Shown piece by piece: positions 51,074 to 60,927 of a DNA stretch of 64,000 bases (its first letter is position 1; each line of letters begins with the position of its first letter). A model generated the notes under the pieces. The model saw only the letters and a list, made by a program, of their open reading frames with translations, did no database searches and was not told the DNA's origin. The position numbers and the translations under genes are program-made. The DNA is from Bacteroidales bacterium (GTDB lineage: Bacteria; Bacteroidota; Bacteroidia; Bacteroidales; UBA932): NCBI GenBank assembly GCA_017962235.1, contig JAGCVS010000005.1, forward strand, positions 1 to 64,000, given 5' to 3'.

Positions 51074-52024
51074 TTAATCCTCCTCCTTCTTGTCTTCGTC
51101 TATCTCTTGCATGTAGGTGGCGTTCACAAAGCGGACGGCATCCGGAATCACCTCTTCGTTCTCTTCTGCAGAAGCCAGGTACTTGGCAAACTTGACCAGA
51201 TCGGCGCGGGTGAAGAGCTCTTCCATCTTGTCGTAGAGGGCCGGCTCTATGTCCTGCTGCTTGAGGTCGGCGAGCATCTCGCGCGAAGGGCGCTCCATGG
51301 CCACTATGCCGTAGCGGCCGGCCACATACACGCGAAGGGCGTCGGTAACCTCTGTATAGAACTGTTTCTGCTTGTCGTTTTGCCACAGCTTCTGCTTGCG
51401 GATCTTGTCCAAAGCACGCAGCGCCACTATGTGCGGCGGATCCTTCACTATGGGCTTGCCCAGGAAGGTGCGGTTTGCACGGCGCATCTTTATCCAGCGC
51501 ACCAGCACGTAAACGATGGCAGCCAGCAACAGCGCGAGCAGCACCCAGGGTATCACCTCCTTGAATTTGAGGGGATATTTGATCTGACCCTTGATGTCCT
51601 TTATGACGTAGGTGGCGGTATCAATAGGCACTGTTGTAACTTCCAGCGTGGGGCCGTCCATGTAAAGGGTATCCACCTTGCCGCTCTTGCGCTCTATCAT
51701 GGCAATCAGCGGCGGCAGAAAGTAGCTGCCGGAATCAAAGCTGGTGAGTATCACCTTGCCCTCTATCTCCACCTTCTTGCGGTTGTTCACCACGGTATCC
51801 ATCACCAGCGGCTTGATAATCTCCACGCCGGGAGCCGGCGGGTCTGCGATATCCTCCAGGAAGTATTTCTCGCCCGGAGCCATCTCCAGCGGGATAATCC
51901 ACTCTATCTGGTCGCCTATGAGTATGGTGTCGCGACTCAGACGCGTAACCGGGTCGGCCTCCTGCCCTTTCAGGGTGGCAGCCGCACCAAGCATCATTAT
52001 AGCCGTCAATAAAAGCTTTCTCAT
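51074..52024 (-). CDS. BatD-like small membrane protein of the Bat operon
   Basis: A 316-residue protein with a signal peptide (ending ATLKGQ), a beta-rich periplasmic region (~22-165), a membrane segment (VIPWVLLALLLAAIVYVLV, ~176-194) and a cytoplasmic helical region (~195-316). The family occupies this place between DUF58 and BatA in many Bacteroidetes operons. The function is unknown. It overlaps the DUF58 gene by 4 nt (ATGA). Confidence 0.75.
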   Translation of the reverse strand: MRKLLLTAIMMLGAAATLKGQEADPVTRLSRDTILIGDQIEWIIPLEMAPGEKYFLEDIADPPAPGVEIIKPLVMDTVVNNRKKVEIEGKVILTSFDSGSYFLPPLIAMIERKSGKVDTLYMDGPTLEVTTVPIDTATYVIKDIKGQIKYPLKFKEVIPWVLLALLLAAIVYVLVRWIKMRRANRTFLGKPIVKDPPHIVALRALDKIRKQKLWQNDKQKQFYTEVTDALRVYVAGRYGIVAMERPSREMLADLKQQDIEPALYDKMEELFTRADLVKFAKYLASAEENEEVIPDAVRFVNATYMQEIDEDKKEED

Positions 52025-52911
52025 TTCAACCCCCTGTTTTTAAAGAAACCGGTAAGGTTCTTCACGTAATCATCGTCTGTAGCGATGCTCACGGTGTCAA
52101 TCCGGTATTTGTTCAGCAGCTGGCGGCACTCGTCATCTGCCAGACGCGAACGTTTCGCATATGCCTTGCGCATCGCCCTGGATGATGTGTTCACCCATGC
52201 TGTGGCGCCGGTTTCGGCATCGCGCACCTTCACCAGACCCACATCAGGAATCTCTTTCTCACGCTTGTCGTATATGTTAATCACGGAAAGGTCGTGCCGG
52301 TTGGCCGCAATCTTGAGCGCCTCTTCATAGCGCGGACGGCCGTCGGCATCGGTATCCATCATATCGGAAAGGACAAACGCGGTGCAGCGCTTCTTGAGGG
52401 CGTTGGTAAGGTATCGCAGCGCCTCGCTCACGTCGGTGCCGCTGTCCTGAGGCTGGAATTCCACCAGCTCGCGGATTATGTGCAGCAGATGGCTGCGCCC
52501 CTTCTTGGGCGGGATGAACTTCTCTACCTTGTCGCTGAACAGCAGCGCCCCCACCTTATCGTTGTTGATGGATGCAGAGAAAGAGAGCACAGCCGCAATC
52601 TCGGTGGCAAGGTCCTGCTTGGAGCGCACGGTGGTGCCGAACGCGCGCGAACCGCTCACGTCCACCAGCAGCATCACGGTGAGTTCGCGCTCCTCCTCAA
52701 ACACCTTCACGTACGGCGCGCGCAGGCGGGCGGTGACGTTCCAGTCCATGTTGCGCACGTCATCGCCGTACTGGTACTCGCGCACCTCGCTGAAAGTCAT
52801 ACCGCGCCCCTTGAAGGCACTGTGGTATTCTCCCGCGAACATCTGGTGCGACAGAGCCCTTGTGCGGATTTCGATCTTGCGAACCTTGCTTAAGAGTTCA
52901 TTACTATCCAT
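52021..52911 (-). CDS. DUF58 / VWA-like protein
   Basis: A 296-residue soluble protein with the DUF58 signature EFSEVREYQYGDDVRNMDWNVTAR-like block (MTFSEVREYQYGDDVRNMDW) and a VWA-type MIDAS (LLVDVSGSRAFGTTVRSK). Members work with MoxR ATPases as substrate adaptors or as metal-insertion/assembly factors. It is 18 nt downstream of moxR. No membrane segment is seen. Confidence 0.9.
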   Translation of the reverse strand: MDSNELLSKVRKIEIRTRALSHQMFAGEYHSAFKGRGMTFSEVREYQYGDDVRNMDWNVTARLRAPYVKVFEEERELTVMLLVDVSGSRAFGTTVRSKQDLATEIAAVLSFSASINNDKVGALLFSDKVEKFIPPKKGRSHLLHIIRELVEFQPQDSGTDVSEALRYLTNALKKRCTAFVLSDMMDTDADGRPRYEEALKIAANRHDLSVINIYDKREKEIPDVGLVKVRDAETGATAWVNTSSRAMRKAYAKRSRLADDECRQLLNKYRIDTVSIATDDDYVKNLTGFFKNRGLK

Positions 52912-52929
52912 CGTTACAGCCTCCCGCTA

Positions 52930-53925
52930 CTACGGAACCTCGATTGTGTTCAGGATATCTGCAATTATGTTCTCGGAAGTGATGTTGTCGGCTTCTGCCT
53001 CGTATGTCAGGCCGATACGGTGGCGGAGCACCTCGTAGCATACGGCGCGTACATCCTCCGGAATCACATATCCGCGACGGCGGATAAAGGCGTATGCCTT
53101 GGACGCCATGGAGAGCGATATGCTGGCACGCGGCGAACCGCCGAAGGCTATCATGTTCTTGAACTTGGACAGGCCGTATTCTTCAGGATTACGGGTGGCG
53201 AACACGATATCCACAATGTACTTCTCAATCTTCTCGTCCATATAGACGTCGCGGACCACGCTGCGAGCGCGCACGATGTCCTCCGGCTTGATAACCACGC
53301 TGGGCTTGGGGAGTCCCTCGCCGGTGTTGTTCATGCGGATAATCTGCTTCTCCTCTTCTTTCTTGGGGTATTTGACCACCACCTTGAGCATGAAACGGTC
53401 TACCTGCGCCTCGGGCAGCGGATAGGTACCCTCCTGCTCAATGGGGTTCTGGGTAGCCATAACCAGGAACGGTTCCGGCAGACGGAAACTCTCGTCTCCG
53501 ATAGTTACCTGACGCTCCTGCATCGCCTCCAGCAGTGCGCTCTGCACCTTTGCGGGAGAACGGTTGATCTCATCTGCCAGGATGAAGTTGGCAAAGATGG
53601 GGCCCTTCTTGATTTGGAACTGCTCGCTCTTCTGGCTGTAAATCAGCGTGCCGGTGACATCGGCGGGGAGCAGGTCCGGGGTAAACTGGATACGGCTGAA
53701 CTTGGCGTCCATAGTATGTGCCAGGGTATTGATAGCCAAGGTCTTGGCCAAGCCGGGCACGCCCTCCAGCAGAATGTGGCCGTTGGCCAGCAGACCGATG
53801 AGCAGATTCTCTATCAGGGGCTTCTGACCCACAATCACCTTACCCATCTCCATCTGCACCAGATCCACAAAGGCGCTCTCGCGCTGGATGCGTTCGTTCA
53901 GTTCTTTGATGTTTTCACTGTCCAT
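52930..53925 (-). CDS. moxR: MoxR-family AAA+ ATPase
   Basis: A 331-residue AAA+ protein, first gene of the Bat operon. Walker A is EGVPGLAKTLAINTLA (a Gly-Leu-Ala-Lys-Thr variant typical of MoxR), Walker B is FILADEINRSPAKVQSALLEAM, and sensor 1 is FLVMATQNPIEQEGTYPLPEAQ. MoxR proteins remodel or activate VWA-containing partners, here the four downstream proteins. A TATTTTTG element upstream on the minus strand is a likely promoter. It is divergent from truA. Confidence 0.95.
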   Translation of the reverse strand: MDSENIKELNERIQRESAFVDLVQMEMGKVIVGQKPLIENLLIGLLANGHILLEGVPGLAKTLAINTLAHTMDAKFSRIQFTPDLLPADVTGTLIYSQKSEQFQIKKGPIFANFILADEINRSPAKVQSALLEAMQERQVTIGDESFRLPEPFLVMATQNPIEQEGTYPLPEAQVDRFMLKVVVKYPKKEEEKQIIRMNNTGEGLPKPSVVIKPEDIVRARSVVRDVYMDEKIEKYIVDIVFATRNPEEYGLSKFKNMIAFGGSPRASISLSMASKAYAFIRRRGYVIPEDVRAVCYEVLRHRIGLTYEAEADNITSENIIADILNTIEVP

Positions 53926-53960
53926 ATCAAAATGTTTTGTAATTTTGCTTGATAATCTGA

Positions 53961-53968
53961 CAAAAATA
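53961..53968 (-). promoter_or_regulatory. Putative -7 element for the moxR-Bat operon (TATTTTTG)
   Basis: The minus strand reads TATTTTTG, a TAnnTTTG match, about 35 nt upstream of the moxR start codon, within the 57-bp divergent gap to truA. Confidence 0.5.
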
Positions 53969-53982
53969 GCAATAATTTCCCA

Positions 53983-54732
53983 ATGCGGTTCTTTGTGTCG
54001 GTGTCATACAACGGCGAGCGCTACAGCGGGTGGCAGAAGCAACCTAACGCCACCGGCATCCAGGAAGTTCTGGAAGATGCGATGGGCAAGGCGCTGGGTT
54101 TCAGGGTGGAACTCACAGGGGCCGGCCGCACCGATGCAGGGGTGAGCGCCAGCGGCTATCTGGCCCACTTTGACGCCCCTTCTCCTATCAAAGAACCAGC
54201 CCAATTATTGTACAAAATAAATGCCATCCTCCCCACTGACATAGTGGCAAATTTCTTTGCCGCAGCACCGGAGGATGCACACGCCCGCTTCGACGCCACC
54301 AGCCGCAGCTACAGCTATAAGGTACATACAGCCAAGGACCCGTTTGCATGGCACTCCTTCTACTGCAAGTTTCCCCTGGACGTGGAGGCGATGAACCGCG
54401 CGGCAGCAATGCTGCTGGGGCGGCGCGACTTCTCCAGCTTTGAGAAGGTCGGGGCGGACAACAAGACCTCTATATGCAATGTGACGCACGCCCTTTGGAC
54501 CGCCGTCGATGCCGACCATCTGCAGTTCGACATCACCGCAGACCGCTTTCTGCGCAACATGGTGCGAGCCATTGTGGGCACGCTGCTGGACGTGGGGCGG
54601 GGAAAGCTGGCCCCGGAAGAGATTCCGGCACTTCTGGACAAGGGCGACCGCAGCGCCGCAGGGCAGTCGGTACCGGGTGAACCGCTCACGCTGTGCAGCA
54701 TAACCTACCCCTACCCGCTTTTGCCGTTATAA
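53983..54732 (+). CDS. truA: tRNA pseudouridine(38-40) synthase
   Basis: A 249-residue enzyme modifying tRNA anticodon-arm uridines. The N-terminus MRFFVSVSYNGERYSGWQKQPNATGIQEVLEDAM matches TruA. The catalytic Asp lies in GAGRTDAGVSASGYLAHFD. RFLRNMVRAIVGTLLDVGRGKL is the C-terminal family signature. It starts 57 nt from the divergent moxR gene and is followed by the ExbB gene after 72 nt. Confidence 0.96.
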   Translation: MRFFVSVSYNGERYSGWQKQPNATGIQEVLEDAMGKALGFRVELTGAGRTDAGVSASGYLAHFDAPSPIKEPAQLLYKINAILPTDIVANFFAAAPEDAHARFDATSRSYSYKVHTAKDPFAWHSFYCKFPLDVEAMNRAAAMLLGRRDFSSFEKVGADNKTSICNVTHALWTAVDADHLQFDITADRFLRNMVRAIVGTLLDVGRGKLAPEEIPALLDKGDRSAAGQSVPGEPLTLCSITYPYPLLPL

Positions 54733-54804
54733 CCTTTTTATGTTACTTTGCGAAGAGCTTTGGCACCAATTTGGAAAACAAATAAATAATTAAATATCAA
54801 AACA

Positions 54805-55533
54805 ATGTTACTGACCACATTACTCCAAGCCTCTGAAGAACTTGCAACCACCGTGAACGAAGTTACTCAGAGCGATTCCTTCTCCCTGCTGGGAATGGCC
54901 AGCAAGGGCGGCTGGCTCATGATTGTGCTGGCAATCCTCTCTATAGTAGCAATCTACGTATTCGCAGAGAGGCTCTATGCCATCAACCACGCAGCCAAGG
55001 TAGACAAGAACTTTACCAAGGACATCACAGATTATCTGCAGGACGGCAAGAAGAAGAGCGCCCTGGCACTCTGCAAGAAGAGCGACACCCCCATCGCACG
55101 CATGCTTGAGAAGGGTATCGAGCGCATGGGACGCCCTCTGCACGACATCCAGGCCGCCGTAGAGAATGTCGGCAACCTTGAAGTCGCACGTCTGGAGAAG
55201 GGCCTCCCTATTCTGGCATCCATCGCCGGCGGCGCCCCGATGATAGGCTTCCTCGGCACCGTTATGGGTATGGTGCAGGCATTCTTCAACATGCACAGCG
55301 CGGGCAACAATATCGATATTTCACAGCTCTCCGGCGGTATCTACACCGCGATGATCACCACCGTGGGCGGTCTTATCGTGGGTATCATAGCATATTTCTG
55401 CTACAACTACCTCACCAGCCGCGTCTCCGACGTGGTTTACAAGATGGAGAACAGTACCATAGAGTTCATGGACGCACTTGAGAGCGGCGCGGTTTCCCGC
55501 CCTGCCGGTTCAATCGACCTGGAAGTTGAATAA
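54805..55533 (+). CDS. exbB: MotA/TolQ/ExbB proton channel family protein
   Basis: A 242-residue membrane protein with three hydrophobic segments (GGWLMIVLAILSIVAIYVFAERL; PMIGFLGTVMGMVQAFF; AMITTVGGLIVGIIAYFCYNYL). The GTVMGMVQAF and TAMITTVGGLIVG signatures are those of ExbB/TolQ. It conducts protons with ExbD to energise TonB. It heads the exbB-exbD-tonB cluster, which probably powers the SusC transporter described above. Confidence 0.93.
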   Translation: MLLTTLLQASEELATTVNEVTQSDSFSLLGMASKGGWLMIVLAILSIVAIYVFAERLYAINHAAKVDKNFTKDITDYLQDGKKKSALALCKKSDTPIARMLEKGIERMGRPLHDIQAAVENVGNLEVARLEKGLPILASIAGGAPMIGFLGTVMGMVQAFFNMHSAGNNIDISQLSGGIYTAMITTVGGLIVGIIAYFCYNYLTSRVSDVVYKMENSTIEFMDALESGAVSRPAGSIDLEVE

Positions 55534-55545
55534 CAGTCTGAAGCA

Positions 55546-55959
55546 ATGGCACTCAAAAGATCCTGCAAGATAGATTCCAGCTTCTCGATGTCCTCCATGA
55601 CGGACATCGTGTTCCTGCTGCTGATATTCTTTCTGGTGACCTCCACGCTAATCAATCCCAACGCCCTCAAGCTCCTGCTTCCCAAGAGCACCGGGCAGGT
55701 GTCGGCAAAGCCCATGGCCACCGTATCCATAAAGCACTACCCGCAGCAGAACCGCGTCACCTACCATATCAACGGTAACGCCACTCCCGTGAAATTCGAG
55801 GAGATAGAGGCTGAACTGAGAAACGAACTGGACGGTGAGGATGACCCCACCTTCAGCATCTATGCCGACGAGACCGTCCCCATCAAGGAGGTCGTGGCGG
55901 TAATGAACATCGCAAAGCACAACCACTACAAGGTAATCATGGCCACCTCGCCCGAATAG
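55546..55959 (+). CDS. exbD: ExbD/TolR biopolymer transport protein
   Basis: A 137-residue protein with a short cytoplasmic N-terminus, one membrane segment containing the conserved Asp (MSSMTDIVFLLLIFFLVTSTLINPNALKLLLPKS) and a periplasmic domain (ISIYADETVPIKEVVAVMNIAKHNHYKVIMAT-like end). It follows exbB by 12 nt and precedes tonB by 24 nt. It works with ExbB as the proton-driven stator. Confidence 0.93.
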   Translation: MALKRSCKIDSSFSMSSMTDIVFLLLIFFLVTSTLINPNALKLLLPKSTGQVSAKPMATVSIKHYPQQNRVTYHINGNATPVKFEEIEAELRNELDGEDDPTFSIYADETVPIKEVVAVMNIAKHNHYKVIMATSPE

Positions 55960-55983
55960 CGGCGGGGCCCCTAATACACCGGT

Positions 55984-56757
55984 ATGAGTTACTACGGATA
56001 CGAATCAAAGGCGAGGTTTATCGGGACTATGTCCGCGATAGCCTTCTGTGTGCTTTTGTTCGCATTCGGCACGTACACAACAATCAAGTCCACCGTCCGC
56101 CATCAGGACGTGGAGATTCTCATGGAGATGGAGCCGGAAGAGCTGCCTGAAATCGAGCCCCAAAAGATTGAGGTGGCTGCCGGCAGGGAACCCCGTACAG
56201 AGGAACCACAGCCAAAGCAACCCGTAAAATTGGTGCAGAAATCTGAGGCTCAGACCGTGGCTCAGAGGCCCAACGTGAGCCAGGAGAGCACCGTGGGCGA
56301 TAAGGGCGATGTGGAGGTTCCAGAACCGCCGCGCGAGAAAGAGATAAACAAGCGAGCTCTGTTCACCTCCTCCCAGAACACCGACAAGGACACCCTGGCG
56401 CAGCAGGTGGCAGACAAGGTTTCCGAATCGCTCACTGCCGGCCATACCGCCGGCAACACCCGCGTGGGCAATCCGGAGGGCGAACCCTCTGCAAAACTGG
56501 AAGGGCGCAGCGTGATGGGCTCGCTGCCCCTGCCCTCATACAACGTTGAAAAAGCTGGCAAAGTGGTTGTAAAGATAACCGTAGACCGGGACGGCAATGT
56601 TAAATCGGCGGTTGCCGGCGCCCCCGGCACCACCGTGAACGATACATCGCTCTGGGACAGCGCCAAGAAAGCCGCCCTGGGAGCCAAATTCAACGTCTCC
56701 CGCTCCGCCCCGGAGGCCCAGGAAGGGACAATCACCTACGTATTCAAGCTGAGATAA
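55984..56757 (+). CDS. tonB: TonB-like energy transducer
   Basis: A 257-residue protein with an N-terminal membrane anchor (~14-34, AIAFCVLLFAFGTYTTI), a Pro/Glu/Lys/Gln-rich periplasmic linker (~40-120) and a C-terminal TonB-type domain (GKVVVKITVDRDGNVKSAVAGAPGTT...GTITYVFKLR). It spans the periplasm and couples the ExbBD motor to TonB-dependent transporters. The stop codon overlaps the A-run that serves the opposing rnpB terminator. Confidence 0.9.
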   Translation: MSYYGYESKARFIGTMSAIAFCVLLFAFGTYTTIKSTVRHQDVEILMEMEPEELPEIEPQKIEVAAGREPRTEEPQPKQPVKLVQKSEAQTVAQRPNVSQESTVGDKGDVEVPEPPREKEINKRALFTSSQNTDKDTLAQQVADKVSESLTAGHTAGNTRVGNPEGEPSAKLEGRSVMGSLPLPSYNVEKAGKVVVKITVDRDGNVKSAVAGAPGTTVNDTSLWDSAKKAALGAKFNVSRSAPEAQEGTITYVFKLR

Positions 56758-56783
56758 AAAAACGGGACCTTAGAAGGTCCCGT
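56756..56783 (-). terminator. Terminator of rnpB (minus strand)
   Basis: ACGGGACCTT (56762-56771) pairs with AAGGTCCCGT (56774-56783). On the minus strand the stem is followed by U7 (complement of 56756-56762). It starts 8 nt beyond the rnpB 3' end and may also slow readthrough from tonB. Confidence 0.85.
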
Positions 56784-56791
56784 TATAGTAA

Positions 56792-57122
56792 AAGGTGAGA
56801 CTGTAAGCCGGGTTCTGTGAGCGCTGGGGCGCCCCCCTGTCATTTATCTGATGCAGCCTACCCCCCGGCAAAGGGCGGGCAACCCTTATGTGCCGGTATA
56901 TTTGGCCTTGCAGCGCGCGGACGCGTACCGGATATGTGTCGCCGCATATCCCCGTGGGCTCTTACCCCACGTTTTCACCCTTGGTCCCGGAACCGGGGCC
57001 GGTTGTTTTCTGTTACGCGCAACATAAGCTTACGCCCATCTGTGCTTTCCACAGCGCGCCGCCCTGTGCTGTCCGGACTTTCCTGAGAACACAAAGTGCT
57101 CCCCGACAGAGCGCCTCACCTT
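56792..57122 (-). ncRNA. rnpB: RNase P RNA, bacterial class A
   Basis: This is the catalytic RNA of RNase P, which trims 5' leaders of tRNA precursors. On the minus strand the universally conserved stretches appear in order: AGGAAAGTCCGGACAGC near the 5' end (P4 side) and ACAGAACCCGGCTTAC near the 3' end. The termini pair as helix P1 (complement of 57115-57122 with complement of 56792-56799, 8 bp). Total length is about 331 nt. It fills the only gap of more than 300 bases in the window. The ends are inferred from P1 and could be off by a few bases. Confidence 0.93.
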
Positions 57123-57151
57123 GGGGGTGCAAAGGTATAAACTTTTTGGAA

Positions 57152-57727
57152 CTATTTGACTTCGTCGTCGAAGACGAACTGTTTGGGATACTTTGCCTGC
57201 ACTCCAGAATCCTTGTAATGCTGCTGCAGACGGATCATATCGGCGTGCATATCGTCTGTAAGAGTGAATACTTCACCATACCCCACATACTTGCGGCCCC
57301 AGTCTATAAAGCCTGTGTAAAGCGTGACATTGGCCTTCTTGGCAATCACAAAGCACCCGGTCTTCCAGCGCTTTACAGGCTTGCGGGTACCCTCCGGTGC
57401 GATACCCATGATGATATTGTCGTGAGTATTGTAGGCCTCTATCATCTGCATCAAGGCGCTGGTGCCACCAGTCTTGGAGTCGCTTTTGAGCGGGATTGCG
57501 CCCCATTTGCGAAGAATCGGCCCCACGGGCCAGAAGAAGAACTTATCCTTGATAAGGATATGGATCGGCTCCCCCTGGGAAGTTGCATAGAGATCGGCGA
57601 TAACAAAGTCCCACACGGAAGTGTGCGGCACCCCCAGCATCAGGGACTTGCCCTCTTTGGGGAAGTTCTCCTGGCCCTTCCAGCCAAGCACTTTGTTCAG
57701 TATGAACTTTGCCGTGGACGCTTTCAT
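57152..57727 (-). CDS. 1-acyl-glycerol-3-phosphate acyltransferase-like protein
   Basis: A 191-residue PlsC-type acyltransferase. The catalytic HX4D motif is PHTSVWDF, and the glycerol-phosphate binding motif is IAPEGTRKPVKRWKTG. It is shorter than PlsC (about 240 aa) and lacks an obvious N-terminal membrane segment, as in the small Bacteroidetes members of the family. It may acylate lysophosphatidate or another lipid acceptor. It lies 2 nt downstream of parE. Confidence 0.85.
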   Translation of the reverse strand: MKASTAKFILNKVLGWKGQENFPKEGKSLMLGVPHTSVWDFVIADLYATSQGEPIHILIKDKFFFWPVGPILRKWGAIPLKSDSKTGGTSALMQMIEAYNTHDNIIMGIAPEGTRKPVKRWKTGCFVIAKKANVTLYTGFIDWGRKYVGYGEVFTLTDDMHADMIRLQQHYKDSGVQAKYPKQFVFDDEVK

Positions 57728-57729
57728 GG

Positions 57730-59598
57730 TTACTGTGCTTCCTCTACGTTGTCTATGTCGCTGCGCAGGTTGTCGCGGATAAAGTCCAGACGGATATTGT
57801 CGTTCTCACCCATGTAGAACTCCAGCAGGTCGGCCACGGGATCGTCGCCGGAAAGATGCACCTTCTCCAGACGGATGTCCTGTCCAATGAACCCCTTGAA
57901 CTCTTCCGGGGATATTTCGCCCAGACCTTTGAAACGGGTCACCACGGAGTTTTTCATCTTGCCAGTGGCTGCATCCTTCTCTGCGGTGGAGTAGCAATAG
58001 ACGTTGTGAGCCTTGTCCGAAACGCGGAACAGCGGAGTCTGAAGGATATACAGATGTCCCTGACGGATAAGGTCGGGGTAGAATTTCAGGAAGAAGGTGA
58101 GCAGCAGCAGGCGGATGTGCATACCGTCCACATCGGCATCGGTGGCGATTACCACATAATTGTAGCGGAGGTTGTCCAAATCCTCGTCTATGTTGAGGGC
58201 TGCCTGCAGCAGGCTTAGCTCTTCGTTCTCGTAGACATCGGTCTTGGTGGCCTTGTGGCTGTTGAGCGGCTTGCCCTTGAGGCTGAATACCGCCTGGGTG
58301 TTGGCGTTGCGTATCTTCTTGATGGAACCGCTGGCGCTGTCGCCCTCCGTGAGGAAGATCATGGTGGAGTCACGCTCCGGGTTCTTGTCGTTATAGTGGA
58401 TCTTGCAGTCGGAGAGCTTCTTGTTGTTCAGGGATGCCTTCTTGAGGCGCTCCTTGGTCTCTTTGCGGAGCCCCTGGATGGCCTTGCGGTCCTTCTCGGA
58501 GGCCAGGATCTTGGCCAGCATCAAATCGGCCACATCCTTGTGCTGATGCAGGTAGTTGTCCAGCTCGCGGCTGATAAAGTCACCCACGAACTTCTGCATT
58601 GTGAGCCCGTCCTTGTTGATCACCTTACTGCCCAACTGCACCTTTGTCTGCGCCTCGAACTCCGGTTCGTCCATGCTGATGGCGATGGCACCCACGATAC
58701 TCTGGCGGGCATCGGCCGGGGTAAAATCCTTCTTGTAGAAATCCTTCAGCGTCTTGCCAATCGCCTCGCGGAAGGCCGCCACATGGGTACCGCCCATGAT
58801 GGTGTTCTGGCCGTTTACAAAAGAGGAGATATTCTCGCCGTACTTGTTGCCGTGAGTCATCACAATCTCGATGTCCTCACCCACCAGATGGATCGGCGGG
58901 TACAGCGGTTCTTCGTCTATATTGTCGTTCAGCAGGTCCAGCAGACCGTCGTTTGACTTGAAAGATGTCTTGTTGTAGTTGAGAGTGAGGCCGGTGTTCA
59001 GGTAAGCATAGTTCTTCACCATCTCCACGATGTACTCCTCGTTGAACTTGTAGCCCGGGAATATCTCTTCATCGGGGGTGAATATCACCTGGGTACCGTT
59101 GCGCTCTGCGGTAGCCTCCTCGCCCTCGCCGGTAAGTTCGCCTTTGGAGAAGGTGGCCCACTTGGTCTGGCCGTCGCGGAAGCTCTGCACCTTGAAATAA
59201 GAAGAGAGGGCGTTCACCGCCTTGAGGCCCACGCCGTTGAGGCCCACGCTCTGCTTGTATGTCTTGTTGTTGTACTTACCGCCGCTGTTGAGCCGGCTCA
59301 CCGCCATAATCATAGAGCCGAAGGGGATGCCGCGGCCCCAGTCGCGCACCGTCACCGTTTTGTCTTCCAGCGTGACGTCTATCCTCTTGCCGCTGCCGCT
59401 GCGGAACTCGTCCACCGAGTTGTCCACCACCTCCTTGGTGAGGACATAGATACCGTCAGTGGGGTCGCTGCCGTCGCCGCGGCGGCCAATGTACATAGAC
59501 AACCTCTGGCGGATATGCTGCACATCTTCCAGATGGATAATGCTGCCTTCGCCGTATTCGTACTGGGGTATTTCAAGGGTGGAATTCTCTTCGCTCAT
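57730..59598 (-). CDS. parE: DNA topoisomerase IV subunit B
   Basis: A 622-residue type IIA topoisomerase ATPase subunit. The GHKL ATPase domain has VLTKEVVDNSVDEF and VRDWGRGIPFG. The transducer follows, then the TOPRIM domain with IFLTEGDSASGS and VIATDADVDGMHIR, and the C-terminal VVTRFKGLGEISPEEF block. It decatenates chromosomes together with ParC. I prefer ParE over GyrB from the length and from the absence of the GyrB-type C-terminal insert; the assignment is not certain. It is 12 nt downstream of der. Confidence 0.87.
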   Translation of the reverse strand: MSEENSTLEIPQYEYGEGSIIHLEDVQHIRQRLSMYIGRRGDGSDPTDGIYVLTKEVVDNSVDEFRSGSGKRIDVTLEDKTVTVRDWGRGIPFGSMIMAVSRLNSGGKYNNKTYKQSVGLNGVGLKAVNALSSYFKVQSFRDGQTKWATFSKGELTGEGEEATAERNGTQVIFTPDEEIFPGYKFNEEYIVEMVKNYAYLNTGLTLNYNKTSFKSNDGLLDLLNDNIDEEPLYPPIHLVGEDIEIVMTHGNKYGENISSFVNGQNTIMGGTHVAAFREAIGKTLKDFYKKDFTPADARQSIVGAIAISMDEPEFEAQTKVQLGSKVINKDGLTMQKFVGDFISRELDNYLHQHKDVADLMLAKILASEKDRKAIQGLRKETKERLKKASLNNKKLSDCKIHYNDKNPERDSTMIFLTEGDSASGSIKKIRNANTQAVFSLKGKPLNSHKATKTDVYENEELSLLQAALNIDEDLDNLRYNYVVIATDADVDGMHIRLLLLTFFLKFYPDLIRQGHLYILQTPLFRVSDKAHNVYCYSTAEKDAATGKMKNSVVTRFKGLGEISPEEFKGFIGQDIRLEKVHLSGDDPVADLLEFYMGENDNIRLDFIRDNLRSDIDNVEEAQ

Positions 59599-59610
59599 CT
59601 AAAATCTCTC

Positions 59611-60924
59611 CTATTTCTGTCTGATATATATCTGCAGCGGGCACCCCTTGAAATCGAAATGCTCGCGCAGCTTGTTTTCCAAAAAGCGCTTGTACGGATC
59701 CCTGACATACTGCGGCAGGTTGCAGAAGAACGCGAATGCCGGGAATGCCGTGGGGAGCTGGGTGATATACTTGATTTTGATGTACTTGCCCTTCCATGCC
59801 GGCGGCGGGTAGTTCTCTATCTCGGGCAGCATGGCCTCGTTCAGCACCGATGTGGGCACCTTGCGCGAATAGTTTTCATAAACCATCTGCGCGGCGTCCA
59901 GCACGTCCAGTATCCTCTGCTTCTTTATTACCGATGTAAAGATGATGGGGACATCGTTGAAAGGCTGCAGGCGGCTCTCCAGCGCCTCGCGATACTCCTT
60001 CATGGTGTTGTTTCCCTTCTCTATGGTGTCCCACTTGTTCACCACCACCACGCACCCTTTGCGGTTGCGGTTGATGATGTTGAAGATGGCCAGATCCTGT
60101 GCCTCGATGCCCTGCTGCGCGTCTATCATCAGGATGCAGACGTCGGCGTTCTCTATGGCGCGGATGGCGCGCATCACGGAGTAGAATTCGAGGTCTTCAG
60201 TGACCTTTTTCTTCTTGCGCAGGCCGGCGGTGTCCACCAGCATGAATTCGTGGCCGAATTTGTTATAGTGGGTGGCGATGGCGTCGCGGGTGGTGCCTGC
60301 AACGGGTGTCACTATATTGCGGTCTTCTCCCAGCAGCGCGTTTGTGAGCGACGATTTGCCCACGTTGGGCTTGCCCACCACCGCGATGTGCGGCAGACGC
60401 GGCCCCTTCTCCTCCACTATTTTGCTGTCGGCGGGAAGCTTCTCCAGAACGGCGTCCAGCAGGTCGCCGGTGCCGCTGCCGGTGGCGGAAGATATCGAGA
60501 ACGGCTCGCCAAGCCCCAGCGCGTTGAATTCATACACGCCGTACTGCTTTTCCGATGTGTCCACCTTGTTCACCGCCAGCACCACGGGCTTGCGGCTGCG
60601 GCGCAGTATGTCGGCTATCTCGGCATCGAAATCGGTGATGCCGGTGGCCACCTCCACCATGAAAATCACCAGGTCGCTCTCTTCAATTGCTATCATTACC
60701 TGGCTGCGGATGGCGCTCTCGAACACGTCGTCGCTGTTAATGGTGAAGCCGCCGGTATCCACCACGCTGAATTCGTGTCCGCACCACTCGCACTTGCCGT
60801 AGTGGCGGTCGCGCGTCACGCCCGAGACATTGTCCACGATGGCCTGCCGCATCCCCACCAGACGGTTGAAGAGGGTGCTCTTGCCCACGTTGGGCCTTCC
60901 TACTATCGCTACTAAATTGTTCAT
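59611..60924 (-). CDS. der: Ribosome-assembly GTPase Der (EngA)
   Basis: A 437-residue protein with two tandem GTPase domains and a C-terminal KH-like domain. P-loops are [12 protein letters not shown] (~8-19) and [12 protein letters not shown] (~180). DTGG and DTAG switch motifs and NKVD / NKWD specificity motifs are all present. It is needed for 50S subunit maturation. It is 3 nt downstream of the response-regulator gene. Confidence 0.97.
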   Translation of the reverse strand: MNNLVAIVGRPNVGKSTLFNRLVGMRQAIVDNVSGVTRDRHYGKCEWCGHEFSVVDTGGFTINSDDVFESAIRSQVMIAIEESDLVIFMVEVATGITDFDAEIADILRRSRKPVVLAVNKVDTSEKQYGVYEFNALGLGEPFSISSATGSGTGDLLDAVLEKLPADSKIVEEKGPRLPHIAVVGKPNVGKSSLTNALLGEDRNIVTPVAGTTRDAIATHYNKFGHEFMLVDTAGLRKKKKVTEDLEFYSVMRAIRAIENADVCILMIDAQQGIEAQDLAIFNIINRNRKGCVVVVNKWDTIEKGNNTMKEYREALESRLQPFNDVPIIFTSVIKKQRILDVLDAAQMVYENYSRKVPTSVLNEAMLPEIENYPPPAWKGKYIKIKYITQLPTAFPAFAFFCNLPQYVRDPYKRFLENKLREHFDFKGCPLQIYIRQK

Positions 60925-60927
60925 CGT

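Noticed and set aside
56811..57086. Short open frames across the rnpB gene
   Set aside because: They coincide with the conserved RNase P RNA and have no protein features.
59515..60915. Long open frame on the plus strand opposite der
   Set aside because: It is antisense to an intact two-domain GTPase gene and its translation is His/Val/Leu-rich without motifs.
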